A stretch of 64,000 nt of DNA, from assembly GCA_948144175.1 (NCBI GenBank), contig CANXME010000212.1, positions 712,001 through 776,000 of the forward strand, written 5' to 3'. The position numbers and the translations under genes were made by a program. Within the stretch, counting starts at the first letter, position 1; every line of letters starts with the position of its first letter. The notes below the pieces were generated by a model that had not been told where the DNA came from, did not search any database, and saw nothing but the letters and a program-made list of their open reading frames with translations. This document shows, piece after piece, positions 52,402 to 63,700 of this stretch. This DNA is from Closterium sp. NIES-65 (lineage: Eukaryota; Streptophyta; Zygnematophyceae; Desmidiales; Closteriaceae).

Positions 52402-54075
52402 ACGACGCTTGGCGTGTTCAGCTCCCTCAGGCCACTGAGCTGCCCCGCTGGATTGATCTCCTGAAGAAGGGGATTGATATCTATGCTCTAGACTTTGATG
52501 CTATTCTCACTGCCATGTATGTGATGTCTACTAGTGGAGAGGGTGCTGAGTACCTGAGTGTCCCGCCCGATCCGGGCATTAGGACTTGTGTGTCTGCCGC
52601 TTCAGGTACTTGCGTGTCCCCTGCCCCAGGTGCTGGTGAGGCTGCTACTCTAGGTGCTTGTACGTCTGCCCCCCCTAGTACTGTGTCGACTGCAGCACTG
52701 CACACCTTCACGCTGGACTCAGGTGCTTCTCGCTGTTTCTTTCGTGACCGCACTGCCCTTGAGCCACTTGCTCGGCCAGTAGCTGTCTCCCTCGCTGACC
52801 CCTCTGGGGGCACGGTCATTGCGACCTCCTCCACTGTCCTTCCCTGTCCTGCGGTCCCGTCGGGCACACTGTCAGGTCTCCACCTCCCCTCGTTCTCTAC
52901 GAACTTGGTGGCAGGTTGTGCACTCAAGGACGGGGGTGTTCACCAGTTCACCCCTGCCTACGAGCGTGTCACACACTGCATGTGTGCTCGTACAGGTCGC
53001 CACTTGGCTACCTTCACCCGGCAGCCGGGGTCGGACCTGTACACACTGACTACTGCCTCCCCTCAGGTCGCTGCGTCTGCGTCTGCGTCCGCGTCAGGTC
53101 AGCTGTCTGCCCCCTGCTCGTGTCGCTCTCTAGCGCACGAGACTGTCCTCTGGCACCACCGACTTGGCCACCCGTCTGTGCAGCGCCTTCGTGCCATGCA
53201 CTCCCGGTACCTTGTCTCTGGTCTTCCCAGGGTCCTCCCTCCCCTCCCACCCTCGCCTGCTCCTCCCTGTCTTCCCTGTGTCGAGGGGCGGCAGCGCGCC
53301 GCTCCTCACTCCTCCTCGTTTCCCCCGACGACTGCTCCTTTGCAGACGCTCCACATGGACGTGTGGGGCCCAGCCCGCGTCCGTGATCAGGGTCAGGAGA
53401 GGTACTTCCTGATAGTTGTTGACGACTACTCGCGCTACACCACGGTCTTCCCCTTGCGCACCAAGGGTGAGGTCCCTGATGTCTTGATCCCTTGGATCCG
53501 CAGAGCCCGTCTCCAGCTCAGCGAGCGTTTCCGCTCGGACTTTCCTGTCCTGCGCTTGCACTCTGACAGAGGTGGTGAGTTCTCCTCCGACCTCTTGGCA
53601 GCCTACTGTGCTGAGCACGGCATTGAGCAGTCGTTCACGCTTCCGGCCTCTCCACAGCAAAATGGGGTTGCGGAGCGCCGCATTGGCCTGGTCATGGAGG
53701 TCGCTCGTACCTCCTTGATCCATACGGCTGCCCCCCACTTTCTGTGGCCGTTTGCGGTCCGGTACGCTGCGCATCAGCTCAACCTCTGGCTCCATGTCTC
53801 CTTGCCGGAGACCTCGCCCACACTGCTGTGGACGGGGGAGGTTGGCGATGCGTCGCGTTTCCGGGTCTAGGGATCTCGAGCATTTGTCCGCGATACGTCT
53901 GCGGACAAGCTCTCCTCTCGTGCTGTTCCTTGCGTCTTCCTTGGCTTTGTCCCGGACGCGCCTGGTTGGCAGTTTTACCACGCCACCTCGCGCCGGGTCT
54001 TGCCCTCTCAGGACGTCACTTTTGACGAGTCTGTCCCCTACTACCGCCTCTTCCCCTACCGCACTGCCCCGCTCC
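52306..54075 (+). pseudogene. Cys-His cluster, protease and integrase of element K
   Basis: CTYVIRTGDRTGQPC then GGPHATQRC form the C-X13-C-X3-H-X4-C cluster. Protease: TFTLDSGASRCFFRDRTAL (about 52706-52760). GAG-pre-integrase: LWHHRLGHPSVQRLRAMH. The linker CVEGRQRAAPHSSSFPP leads to integrase with MDVWGPARVR, LHSDRGGEF and QQNGVAERRIG (all three acidic residues present). TAG at 53868-53870 replaces Trp in FRVWG. The frame continues to a run of C near 54075, where one shift moves it into the linker frame. Confidence 0.9.
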
Positions 54076-57000
54076 CCCCCCGCCTCTCTTCCTCGCGCCA
54101 GGTGCTGCTGTCGTAGACCCACTCCCCCCTCAGGGTGCCGCTCCCTCAGGTGTGTCTCAGGTAGACCCGGTTGAGCCTGTTGAGGTTGCTGTCGACTCTC
54201 GTCCTACTGGGGGTGCTGAGCATGGGGGTGCGGAGACTGGGGGTGCTGAGCCTAGGGGTGCGGAGACTGGGGGTGCTGAGCCTGGGGGTGCGGAGACTTG
54301 GGGTGCTGAGCCTGGGGGTGCTGAGCCTGGGGGTGCTGAGCCTGCGGGTGCGGGGACTGGGGGTGGTGAGCCTGGGGGTGCGGGGCCTGGGGGTTCTGAC
54401 TCTGGAGGTGCTGGGCCTGAGGGTCCTACACCTGGACGAGGCCTCTCCTCGGAGCAGCTGCGTGAGTGGTACTTACAGTACTGCAGCCTCCGGAGAGGTA
54501 CCTCTGGAGCCAGACGCACTCCAGGGACTCGTGCTTGTACTTCTCCTCCTAGTCGGGAGCTCCCCTCCCGTGAGCGGATCCGTGAGTGGTACGAGCGGCG
54601 CTGCACACTTTGGAGTGGCGCGCCTCGTCTCACGGACCCCACTGCTGCTGGTGCTGCGGACCCGGGCGTTGGAGCTGCTGCTGGTGCTGCGGACCCGGGC
54701 GTTGGTGCTGCTGGTGGTGCTGCGGACCCGGGAGTTGGTGCTGCTGCTGGTGCTGCGGACCCGGGAGTTGGTGCTGCTGCTGGTGCTGCGGACCCGGGCG
54801 TTGGGGCTGCTGTTGGTGCTACGGACCCGGGCGTTGGAGTTGCTGCTAGTGCTGAGGACCCGGGCGTTGGAGCTGCTGCTGGTACTGCGGACCCGGGGGT
54901 TGGAGCTGCGGCTGGTGCTGTGGACCCTGGTGTTGGAGCTGCTGCTGGTACTGCGGACCCAGGAGTTGGAGCTGCGGCTGGTGCTGTGGACCCTGGAGTT
55001 GGAGCTGCTGCTGGTGCTGCGGACCCGGGAGTTGGTGCTGCTGGTGGTGCTGCGGACCCGGGAGTTGGTGCTGCTGCTGGTGCTGCGGACCCGGGCGTTG
55101 GGGCTGCTGCTGGTGCTACGGACCCGGGCGTTGGAGCTGCTGCTAGTGCTGAGGACCCGGGCGTTGGAGCTGCTGCTGGTACTGCGGACCCGGGGGTTGG
55201 AGCTGCGGCTGGTGCTGTGGACCCTGGTGTTGGAGCTGCTGCTGGTACTGCGGACCCGGGAGTTGGAGCTGCGGCTGGTGCTGTGGACCCTGGAGTTGGA
55301 GCTGCTGCTGGTGCTGCGGACCCGGAAGTTGGAGCTGCTGCTGGTGCTGTGGACCCTGGTGTTGGAGCTGCTGCTGGTACTGCGGATCCTGACGTTGGTG
55401 TCTCTGCTGGTTCTGGAGTCGCTGCGCGGCAGCGGCCGTACTTCATTCCGCTCCTTCAGCAGGTTCTTAGTCAGCTTCCTCCTTCTTGTCCTCCTCCCTC
55501 CTTAGGGTGTCCTCCGTCTGCCTCCTCTCTCCCTGGTCCTGCTCCTTACACTGGTCCGACTGGAGGTCTTACTGAGCGTCGTGAGCCTGAGTCTCGTCCT
55601 GCATTGCCTGAGTCTCGCCGTGCGTCGCCTGTCCGTGCTGCTCTCACTGGTGGTCGTGTCCCTAGTCAGCGTCCCCCTGCTGTCCCGGGCACTCACCGGA
55701 TGGCGCTTCGTCCTTCCACTGCTCCGCAGCATGTCCCTCTACCGTCTCCTCTTGCGTCCACTCTTCCTGTTGTTCCGGACCCGGGTTCTGACTCCCTTCG
55801 TGCTGCCAGTCCTACTGTCACGCGTCTCCTTGCTACTGTCGTCACTGACCCTTCCTTTGAGTCCACTGCTGCGTCTGCCCTAGTTGCTGAGCTCGTCGAC
55901 TTTGCTGCTCGTTGTCGCCTAGACTACGCTGCTAGTCTTGTCGCTCAGTCTGAGTCTGTCTGTCCTCCGTCCGTCGGGGGTGAGTGTGCCCTTGGCACGG
56001 ACGTCCTTGAGGACAGGCAGGAGGAGTTCCAGTGCTTGGCCACTGCTTCACCTCATCTTGTGTCCGTACTGCTTACCCCTGAGGGAGACCCGGATGCACT
56101 TGACATCCCGACTCCGTGCTCTTACGCGGAGGCGATAGAGGGTCCCTACTCCTCTCAGTGGCAGGCAGCTATGGACACAGAGATGGCTTCCTGGAAGTCC
56201 ACAGGCACCTACGTTGACGCTGTCCCCCCTCCTGGGGCGAACATCGTCAGTGGCATGTGGATTTTCAGGGTGAAGCGACCGCCGGGTTCTCCGCCTGTCG
56301 TCAAGGCGCGTTACGTAGCTCGTGGCTTCAGTCAGCGGCAGGGAGTTGACTACTTTCAGACCTTCTCTCCCACCCCGAAGATGACCACTCTTCGGGTACT
56401 GCTGCACGTCGCTGCTCACCGTGACTACGAGCTACACTCTCTTGACTTCAGCACTGCTTTCCTGCAGGGCAGCCTGCACGAGGAGATCTGGCTGCGCCGC
56501 CATCTTGGCTTCACTGGGACTTTTCCTCCTGGCACCCAGTGGAGCCTTCGGCGGCCGGTCTACGGTCTCCGCCAGGCTCCACGTGAGTGGCACGACACAC
56601 TGAGGACTACACTTGCGGCTCTTGGGTTTGCTCCCTCCACTTCTGACCCATCGCTGTTTCTACGCACCGACACCTCTCTGCCGCCATTCTACATCCTCGT
56701 GTACGTCGACGACTTGGTCTTTGCCACTGCTGACACTGCTGGACTCGCCCACGTGAAGTCCGAGCTGCAGAAGAGACACACGAGCACAGACCTGGGTGAA
56801 CTGCGCAGCTACCTTGGCTTGCAGATCACCCGGGACAGAGCACGCCGCACCATCACCCTGACTCAGTCACACATGGTGCAGCAGGTCCTTCAGCGCTTCG
56901 GCTTCACGTACTCCTCGCCTCAGGCCACTCCTTTGTCTACTGGCCACTTGCTCTCAGCTCTGCCTTCGGATGAGTCCGTAGAGTCGAGTGGCCCGTACCC

Positions 57001-57685
57001 AGAGCTTGTTGGCTGCCTCATGTACCTGATGACGTGCACACGACCTGACCTTGCATACCCTCTTAGCATTCTTGCACGCTATGTTGCTCCTGGGAGACAC
57101 CGACCAGAGCACATGGCTGGAGCGAAGAGAGTGTTACGCTACTTGTGCAGTACGTCGGGCATGGGGCTAGTGCTTGGAGGGCAGAGTCCAGTGGTCCTCA
57201 TTGGGCACGCAGACGCTTCTTGGGCTGACGACCAGGCTACGCAGCGGTCGTCATAGGGTTACACCTTCAGCCTTGGTTCCGGCTCTGTTTCGTGGCGGGC
57301 TACTCGCTCGTCTTCTGTTCTCGGCTCTAGTTGTGAGGCTCAGATCTACGCCGGGGCTATGGCTGCTCAGGAGCTTCGCTGGCTCACCTACCTGCTGACC
57401 GACCTTGGAGAGCCGCCTCGTTCTCCTCGAGTCCTGTACGTAGACAACAAGGCCATGCTGGCCTTGTGTCGAGAGCAGAGACTGGAGCACAGAACAAAGC
57501 ACATTGCTCTCCGCTACTTCCTTGCTCGTGAGCTACAGCAGCGTGGTCAGTTGCGCCTTGCGTATGTGGCCTCTGAGGCCAACACTGCTGATGTCTTCAC
57601 CAAGGCACTTCCGCCTTGTGATCATCAGCGCTTCCGTACCCAGCTGGGTCTTGTGCCTGTCTTGCCTCATTTGCTCTCCTCTTGA
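54076..57685 (+). pseudogene. Repeat linker, reverse transcriptase and RNase H of element K
   Basis: From 54152 the frame is open for 1034 codons. It begins with GGAEPGGAETG units, then an elastin-like array of ADPGVGAAAG units (about 54640-55420), then a Ser/Pro region. RT follows with WIFRVKRPPGSPPVVKARYV, SLDFSTAFLQGSLHEEIWL and an intact YVDD box (56702-56713). RNase H is cut by TAG at 57254-57256, a Gln codon in J (RSSQGYTF), and resumes in the same frame to ADVFTKAL and TGA 57683-57685. A single CAG-to-TAG change therefore ends the longest ORF of this copy. Confidence 0.92.
54640..55420 (+). repeat. 33-bp tandem array with 330-bp higher-order period in K's linker
   Basis: Units of 11 codons (consensus AADPGVGAAAG) repeat about 23 times. 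A distinctive unit (GTTGGTGCTGCTGGTGGTGC) occurs at 54701 and again at 55031, exactly 330 bp apart, with the same order of variant units after each. Confidence 0.88.
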
Positions 57686-57895
57686 CCCTCTTTGTACTGT
57701 TACATATATATATTGCTGCTCTTGCTTGTTTAGCCTTATATATATATGTACTCCTGCATGTGAACTGGCCTTGTGGCCTTGAACTTGTGCTCGGAATGTG
57801 TGGTGACGTTGTGATCCACCCTGAGCTTGCTTTGCTTTGCTTTCCTTGACTGGTCTTGTGACCCCTAGTTCTCCCCCACTTCGCCTATGGGGGTG
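57686..57895 (+). other. 3' UTR and polypurine tract of element K
   Basis: It contains TATATATATATG (about 57738), TGGCCTTGTGGCC, GATCCACCCTGAGCTTG and CTGGTCTTGTGACC, and ends CCTATGGGGGTG against the LTR. Confidence 0.8.
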
Positions 57896-58021
57896 TGTCA
57901 AGCATTATATATGTTGTTGTAGCTGTTTAGGCTAAAGTGGGTTAGCCTATAGGGGGTACACAATTCTAGGGTTTCCTACTTGTACTCATTTCACTGTTAG
58001 TTCATTCATCCTTGTTCAACA
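57896..58021 (+). repeat. 3' LTR of element K (126 bp)
   Basis: TGTCAAGCATTATATATG to TTGTTCAACA. It shares GGGTTAGCCTATAGGGGG and TCTAGGGTTTCCTACTTG with L's LTR. CATAC may be its right target copy (58022-58026), but the left one is lost. Confidence 0.85.
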
Positions 58022-59478
58022 CATACCTCAAGGAGGAGAGTCATCCCAAGGGAGGGATGCATCCGTCCAAGGAGAGGAGAGCGCCAATCCCGCACCTCAA
58101 TCATCCATGCAAAGGGAAGCACGGGGGAGGAATGATGATTATGGAAGTGCAGTGCATGGTGGAATGAGAAGTGGACAAGTTGGGCAGCAGGGTGACGGAA
58201 ATGGTCAAGTGGGCGTGGAAGGTGTGGGTTTTGCCTCCTACACTATTGGTGCTCCCCCACTACGACAACTTGCGACTAACTCCCATCCCATAGGAGTTCC
58301 TCCCATGGCCAGGTCTCACCTTCATGGCGGGTATGACGTACCTCCGCGTGCACCACGTCGATCGATAGGCGCACACTATGTGGACAGCATGGGGCAGATG
58401 GGATACGGAATGCAGTCAATGGTGTCATGCGACCGGATCAACAGGAAGTGCTAGAACGTCAACTTGGTGGACAGAATGGGGACATGCAGCGCACGGTTCA
58501 GCTACCTCGACCGTCAACCGTGCCTACTCTCTTCGACCCCGCTCCACGTGAATATACGGAAGAAGACAAGGAACGGGTGTCACCTTAAATGGTGGGAGCA
58601 ATGGTGGACAAAGCGTTCACCACTACTCCGTTTGATGGCTCGAACTTCCGGGAGTGGGCGCTATGGTTTCGTATGAACGCTCGCATCACGAATCTGCGGG
58701 AGTTCTTTGTGGCCCTGCAGTATCCGGTTACCATGGGAGATGGTGACATTAACGACGCTATGGAGTGGCTGGAAATGCTACAGGCGCATTACTCACAGCG
58801 TGCGGCGCTCGCTTCTTGGGTCCTACTGCACAGCGCGAGTGCTACGATTCAGCTGCAGCAGGACATGTTTCAGGAATCCTACAGACCGGCTTATGAAGCA
58901 TGGGAGTACTTAATGGATACGTACCAGGCCAAAGATTGGGTGGCAAAGGTCTCTCTCTTGAAGCAGTTGGACAACCTGAAAATGGGGAGTCAAGAGAGGG
59001 TGGAAGAGTACGTCAACTGTGCAATGGCGACCCGGGACAAAGTTAGCACTCGCGGGGAAGATGGTGGATGAGGACAAATTCACATTGAACCTGCTCACCG
59101 GACTACCGGCACATTGGGAGGAGATGAGGTACTCGGCAATGCTACACAACGTGACAGACAGCTTCACCTTGCAGCGGATGATGATTCAGGAGCAGAGGTA
59201 TCACGACCTCATCACGAAGAATAATCGTGACTGACATCCACCTCGCATGGCTGGACAAGCACGTGGTGACCGCTCACCTTCTCCAACTGCTAAGGGCAAA
59301 ACCGGGACGGAAGGGTCCATTGGGGAGAAAACGCATGGCAAGGATGGAGATGCAAGTCGCTCATCTCTCGTATGTTGGTACTGCAAGGAGCCACGCCATC
59401 CCTTCTTCAAGTGTATTAAGGCACCGCCTGGCTGGTCACCACCAGGGTGGAAACCGCATACCCGCGGGAGGACAACAC
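58022..59478 (+). pseudogene. Fragment M: B-family gag, plus strand
   Basis: It starts within the Gly/Gln-rich middle of the B-family Gag (CAAGGAGGAGAGTCATCCCA resembles B's reverse complement near 9893). The Gag core then reads AFTTTPFDGSNFREWALWFR, AYEAWEYLMDTYQAKDWVAK and DKFTLNLLTGLPAHWEEMRY. An intact CCHC knuckle CWYCKEPRHPFFKC follows near 59370-59412. A stop after KERVSP near 58586, a frameshift near 59036 and a TGA at 59232-59234 break it. K's LTR abuts it on the left and L begins at 59479. Both flanking copia elements probably inserted into a former B-family element. Confidence 0.87.
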
Positions 59479-59610
59479 TGTCAAACATTATATGTGTTCT
59501 GCTTGTGTAGGCTACAGTGGGTTAGCCTATAGGGGGTACACAATTCTAGGGTTTCCTACTTGTACTCATTTCACTGCTAGTTCATTCATTCCTGTTCGCT
59601 GATTCTGACA
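59479..59610 (+). repeat. 5' LTR of element L (132 bp)
   Basis: TGTCAAACATTATATG to GATTCTGACA, followed directly by the PBS TGGTATAGAGC. Confidence 0.9.
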
Positions 59611-60751
59611 TGGTATAGAGCGGGTCCTTCTACGGACCGTTTTTTTTTTGGGCCCACCGAAGCGCCCCCCGAGGCGCGATTTTTTTTAGCGACCCCTCGG
59701 GTCGTCATTTTCCCTGCGGCCCCGCCGCTTTCACTGACGCGGCCCCGCCGCCCTCTCTGACGGGGCCCCGCCGCCGGCCCTTACGCGGCCCCGTCGCCGG
59801 CTCTCACGCGGCCCCGCAGCAGGCTCTGTCGCGGCCCCGCCCCGGCCTTTACGCGGCCCCGCCGCCTGCTCTCACGCGGCCCCGCCCCGGCTCCTTCGCG
59901 GCCCCGCCGCCTGCTCTCGCGCGGCCCCGCCCCGGCTTTCACGCGGCCCCGCCCCGGCTTTCACGCGGCCCCGCCGACGACTTTGTCGCGGCCCCGCCCA
60001 GGCCCTTACGCGGCCCCGCCACCTGCTCTCACGCGGCCCCGCCCCGGCTCCTTCGCGGCCCCGCCGCCTGCTCTCGCGCGGCCCCGCCCCGGCTTCTACG
60101 CGGCCCCGCCCCGGCTTTCACGCGGCCCCGTCGACGGCTCTGTCGCGGCCCCGCCCAGGCTCTTACGCGGCCCCGCCGCCTGCCCCCGTCGCGGCCCAGT
60201 CGCCTCCTGACGGCTCCTGCCGTCACCTTCTACCGGCCCCGCAACTGCACCTGCTGGCCCCACCGCTGCACCTACCGGCCCCCACCACCCAACCCCCCTT
60301 TTCCCGTGGCAGAGGCCAGCAGAGGGGTGGCAGGTGCGTGGCCTCCCCTGCTTCTCCTCCTCCTTCATCGCTCACCTGCAGCCGCCGAGCCGCCCTGCAC
60401 CCGAGCCGCCCAGCAGCCGAGCCGCCCTGCCGCCGAGCCGCCGAGTCGCTGAGCTGCTGAGCTGCTGTTGCTGCCGAGCCGCCCTGCCGCCGAGCCGCCA
60501 AGTCACCAAGCTGCTGAGCTGCAGTTGCTGCCGAGCCGCCTTGCCACCGAGCCGCCCGAGTCGCCCGAGCCGCCGAGCCGCCGAGCTGCCGAGCCACTGA
60601 GTCGCCGAGCCTACTCTTCCCACCACTGGTGAGCTCTTGCCCTGCTAGCACGCTGCGCGTCGCCTGCTTGCCTGCCTGCCTGCCTTTTGGCTTGCCTGGC
60701 TGCCTGCCTTCCTGCTGCTAGTCCTGCTCCTGCTTCTACTTGCGGAGCCAG
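59611..60751 (+). other. PBS, hairpin and GC-rich repeat leader of element L
   Basis: The PBS TGGTATAGAGC is one base short of the initiator Met complement. GGTCC-TTCTAC-GGACC (59623-59638), a T-run and GGGCCCACC (59650-59658) follow. At 59720-60230 a unit of about 22 bp (CGCGGCCCCGCCCCGGCT plus a few bases) repeats many times. At 60380-60610 GCCGAGCCGCC-type units follow, as in J. No coding domain is seen. Confidence 0.75.
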
Positions 60752-63700
60752 ATGCAGCCCCAGCGACGCCTGCGTGAGTCCCTCACGCCCCAGCAGCTAC
60801 GTGAGTGGTACGCTGGTTGGGGCTGTAGGGGTGGCGACGCTACTCCTACTTCCACTCCTGCTGCTTCTACTCGTGGTGGCGGCCAGATGCAGCTCCCGCG
60901 ACCCTCTCGCGTGTCTCTCACGCCTCGCCAGCTTCGTGAGTGGTACGCTCAGAGTGGAGGGTCTCTCAGTGCTATTCGCTGCTCTTACGTGATTCGCACT
61001 GGTACTCGGACTGGTCAGCCTTGTGGGACACGTAGTCATACACCGTCCCGCTGCTTCGCCCGTCTGAGCGACGCCTGGCGTACCGTGTTTGGCGACGAGG
61101 CTGAGCTTCCCGACTGGGTGGAGTTGCTTAGGCAGAGGGTAGATATATATGCTCTTGACTATGATGCTATTCTCACTGCCATGTATGCATTGCCTACTAG
61201 TGCTGACCGTGCCGGTCACCTGTGCGTCCCGCCTGACCCAGGTATAGGACCTGCTGCTCTAGCTACTGGTGAGGCTGCTGCTCTGGGTGCTAGTGAGTCT
61301 CCTGCTCCAGGTACAGGTGCGGCTGCTGCTCTAGGTGCTCGTGAGTCTGCTTCCTCAGGTGCGGGTGAGGCTGCGCTCTCAGGTACCGCGTTGGCTTCGG
61401 CCTCCCTCACCTTTACACTTGACTCTGGGGCTTCTCGCTCCTTCTTTCGGGACCGCACCACACTCACGCCGCTTGGTCGGCCGGTTGCAGTCTCCCTGGC
61501 TGACCCCTCTGGGGGTCCTGTCCTCGCTCACTTCTCCACTGTCCTCCCGTGTCCGGCTGCCCCCTCGGGCACCCTGTCTGGCCTGTACCTCCCCTCGTTC
61601 TCGACGAACTTGGTGAGTGGTGCAGACCTACAGGATGCGGGGGTTCACCAGTTCACTCCTGCGAGTCAGCGGGTGACCCACTGCACGGACGCACGCACAC
61701 GCCGACACCTGGCCACGTTCTCGCGTCGGCCGGGGTCGAGCCTCTACACCCTGACCACTGAGTCTCCTCCTGTCCCCGCGTCCGGTCAGGTAGCAGCGTC
61801 GGGTCAGGTGTTTGCTGCTGCGTCCAGGTCTGGTCCTGAGTCTGCCCCCTGTGCTTGTCGCCTCCTGTCTCACGAGACTCTCCTGTGGCACCACCGTCTT
61901 GGCCACCCCTCCTTGCCCCGTCTTCGGAGCATGGCTTCCCGTGTCCTTGTCTCTGGTCTTCCCCAGTCTCTCCCTCCTCTCCCCTCCGGGCCAGGACCTT
62001 CCTGTGTCCCCTGTGTCGAGGGTCGCCTCCGGGCTACTCCTCACTCCTCCCACTTCCCCCCGACAGAGGCTCCCCTGCAGACGCTTCACATTGATGTGTG
62101 GGGCCCAGCCCCCGTCCGTGGGCAGGATTACGAGCGCTACTTCCTGTTGGTGGTTGACGACTACTCGCGTTACACCACAGTCCTCCCCTTGCGCAGCAAG
62201 GGTGCGGTCACTGAGGTGCTGATCGACTGGATCCGCGAGGCTCGTCTCCAGCTCAGGAAGAGCTTCGGCTCAGACTTTCCTGTTCTGCGTCTGCACTCGG
62301 ACAGAGGCGGAGAGTTCTCCTCTGGCCTTCTGCGTGCCTACTGTCGTGCGCGAGGCATCCGCCAGTCCTTCACGCTTCCGGACTCACCACAGCAAAATGG
62401 GATTGCTGAGCGCCGCATTGGCATGGTCATGGATGTCGCTCGTACGTCCATGATGCATGCGGCTGCCCCCCATTTTCTGTGGCCGTTTGCGGTGAGGTAC
62501 GCGGCGCATCAGCTCAACCTTCACCCCCGGGTCTCTCGGCCTGCGATGTCCCCAGCCTTGCTGTGGACAGGGAAGGTTGGCGATGCGTCTGTGTTCCGTG
62601 TCTGGGGATCTCGGGCGTTTGTCCGCGACTTGTCTGCGGACAAGCTGTCCCCTCGTGCTGCTCCCTGTGTCTTCCTTGGCTTCCCCACTGACGCCCCAGG
62701 GTGGCAGTTTTACCACCCCTCCTCTCGTCGTGTTCTGTCCTCCCAGGACGTCACGTTCGACGAGTCAGTCCCCTTCTACCGTCTCTTCCCCTACCGCACT
62801 CCTTCCCTCCCCCCTCCCCCGGACTTCCTTGTGCCGGTTCCCCCCCCGGTAGACCCCCTTCCCCCTCAGGTTCCTGCCCCCTCAGGTGTGTCCCAGGTAG
62901 ACGCCGTTGACCCGGTCGAGGTTACAGGTGACTCTGGTGCTGCTGCGGGTGCTGAGCCTGGGGGTGCTGACTCTGGGGGTGCTGTGCGCGGGGGTGCTGA
63001 GCCTGGGGGTGCTACTGCTGGGGGTACTGGGCCTGCGGGTGCTACTGCGGAGGGTGCGGAGCCTGGGGGTGCTGAGCCGGGGGGTGCTGTGCCTGGAGGT
63101 GCTGGGCCTGGAGGTGCTGGGTCTGGGGGTGCTGGGTCGGGAGCTGCTGAGCCTGGGGTTTCTCCTGCTGCTGCGTCTCGCCGGGAGCCCCTCTCTCCAC
63201 AGGAGCTGCGCGAGTGGTTCGCTCGCCGCTGGAGGCGTGCTGCTGAGTCTGGAGGTGCTGCTGGTGCTGGAGCTGGAGCTTCTTCGACCGTCGAGGGTGC
63301 GGGTGCTGCCGGTCCCGGAGCTGCTGGACCTGCGGGTCCTCTTGGAGCTGGAGCTGCTGAGGGCGTTGGTGCTGAGCCTACTGCTGTTGGTCCTGCCGCT
63401 GGAGGTGTGGGTGGCGCTGGTGCTGTCGCTGAGGGTGCTGGTGCTGTCCGTGCTGCGTCTAGAGCTGCTGAGCCTGGGGTTTCTCCTGCTGCTGCGTCTC
63501 GCCGGGAGCCCCTCTCTCCACAGGAGCTGCGCGAGTGGTTCGCTCGCCGCTGGAGGCGTGCTGCTGAGTCTGGAGGTGCTGCTGGAGCTGGAGCTGGAGC
63601 TTCTTCGACCGTCGAGGGTGCGGGTGCTGCCGGTCCCGGAGCTGCTGGACCTGCGGGTCCTCCTGGAGCTGGAGCTGCTGAGGGCGTTGGTGCTGAGCCT

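Larger units (their letters stand above)
51273..58021 (+). mobile_element. Ty1/copia element K (family 1), 5' LTR lost
   Basis: Order: Gag (lacking its first residues), Cys-His cluster, protease, GAG-pre-integrase, integrase, 33-bp-repeat linker, RT, RNase H, 3' UTR, 3' LTR. The left end joins H's leader hairpin head to head; PBS, leader and 5' LTR are missing. Two TAG codons, one frameshift in a C-run and one frame change at a G-run interrupt an otherwise well-preserved coding region. Confidence 0.9.

Noticed and set aside
52260..52420. Programmed frameshift between gag and pol in K.
   Set aside because: E has both in one frame, and a 28-base homopolymer is prone to indels and sequencing error. 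Kept only as a low-interest question.
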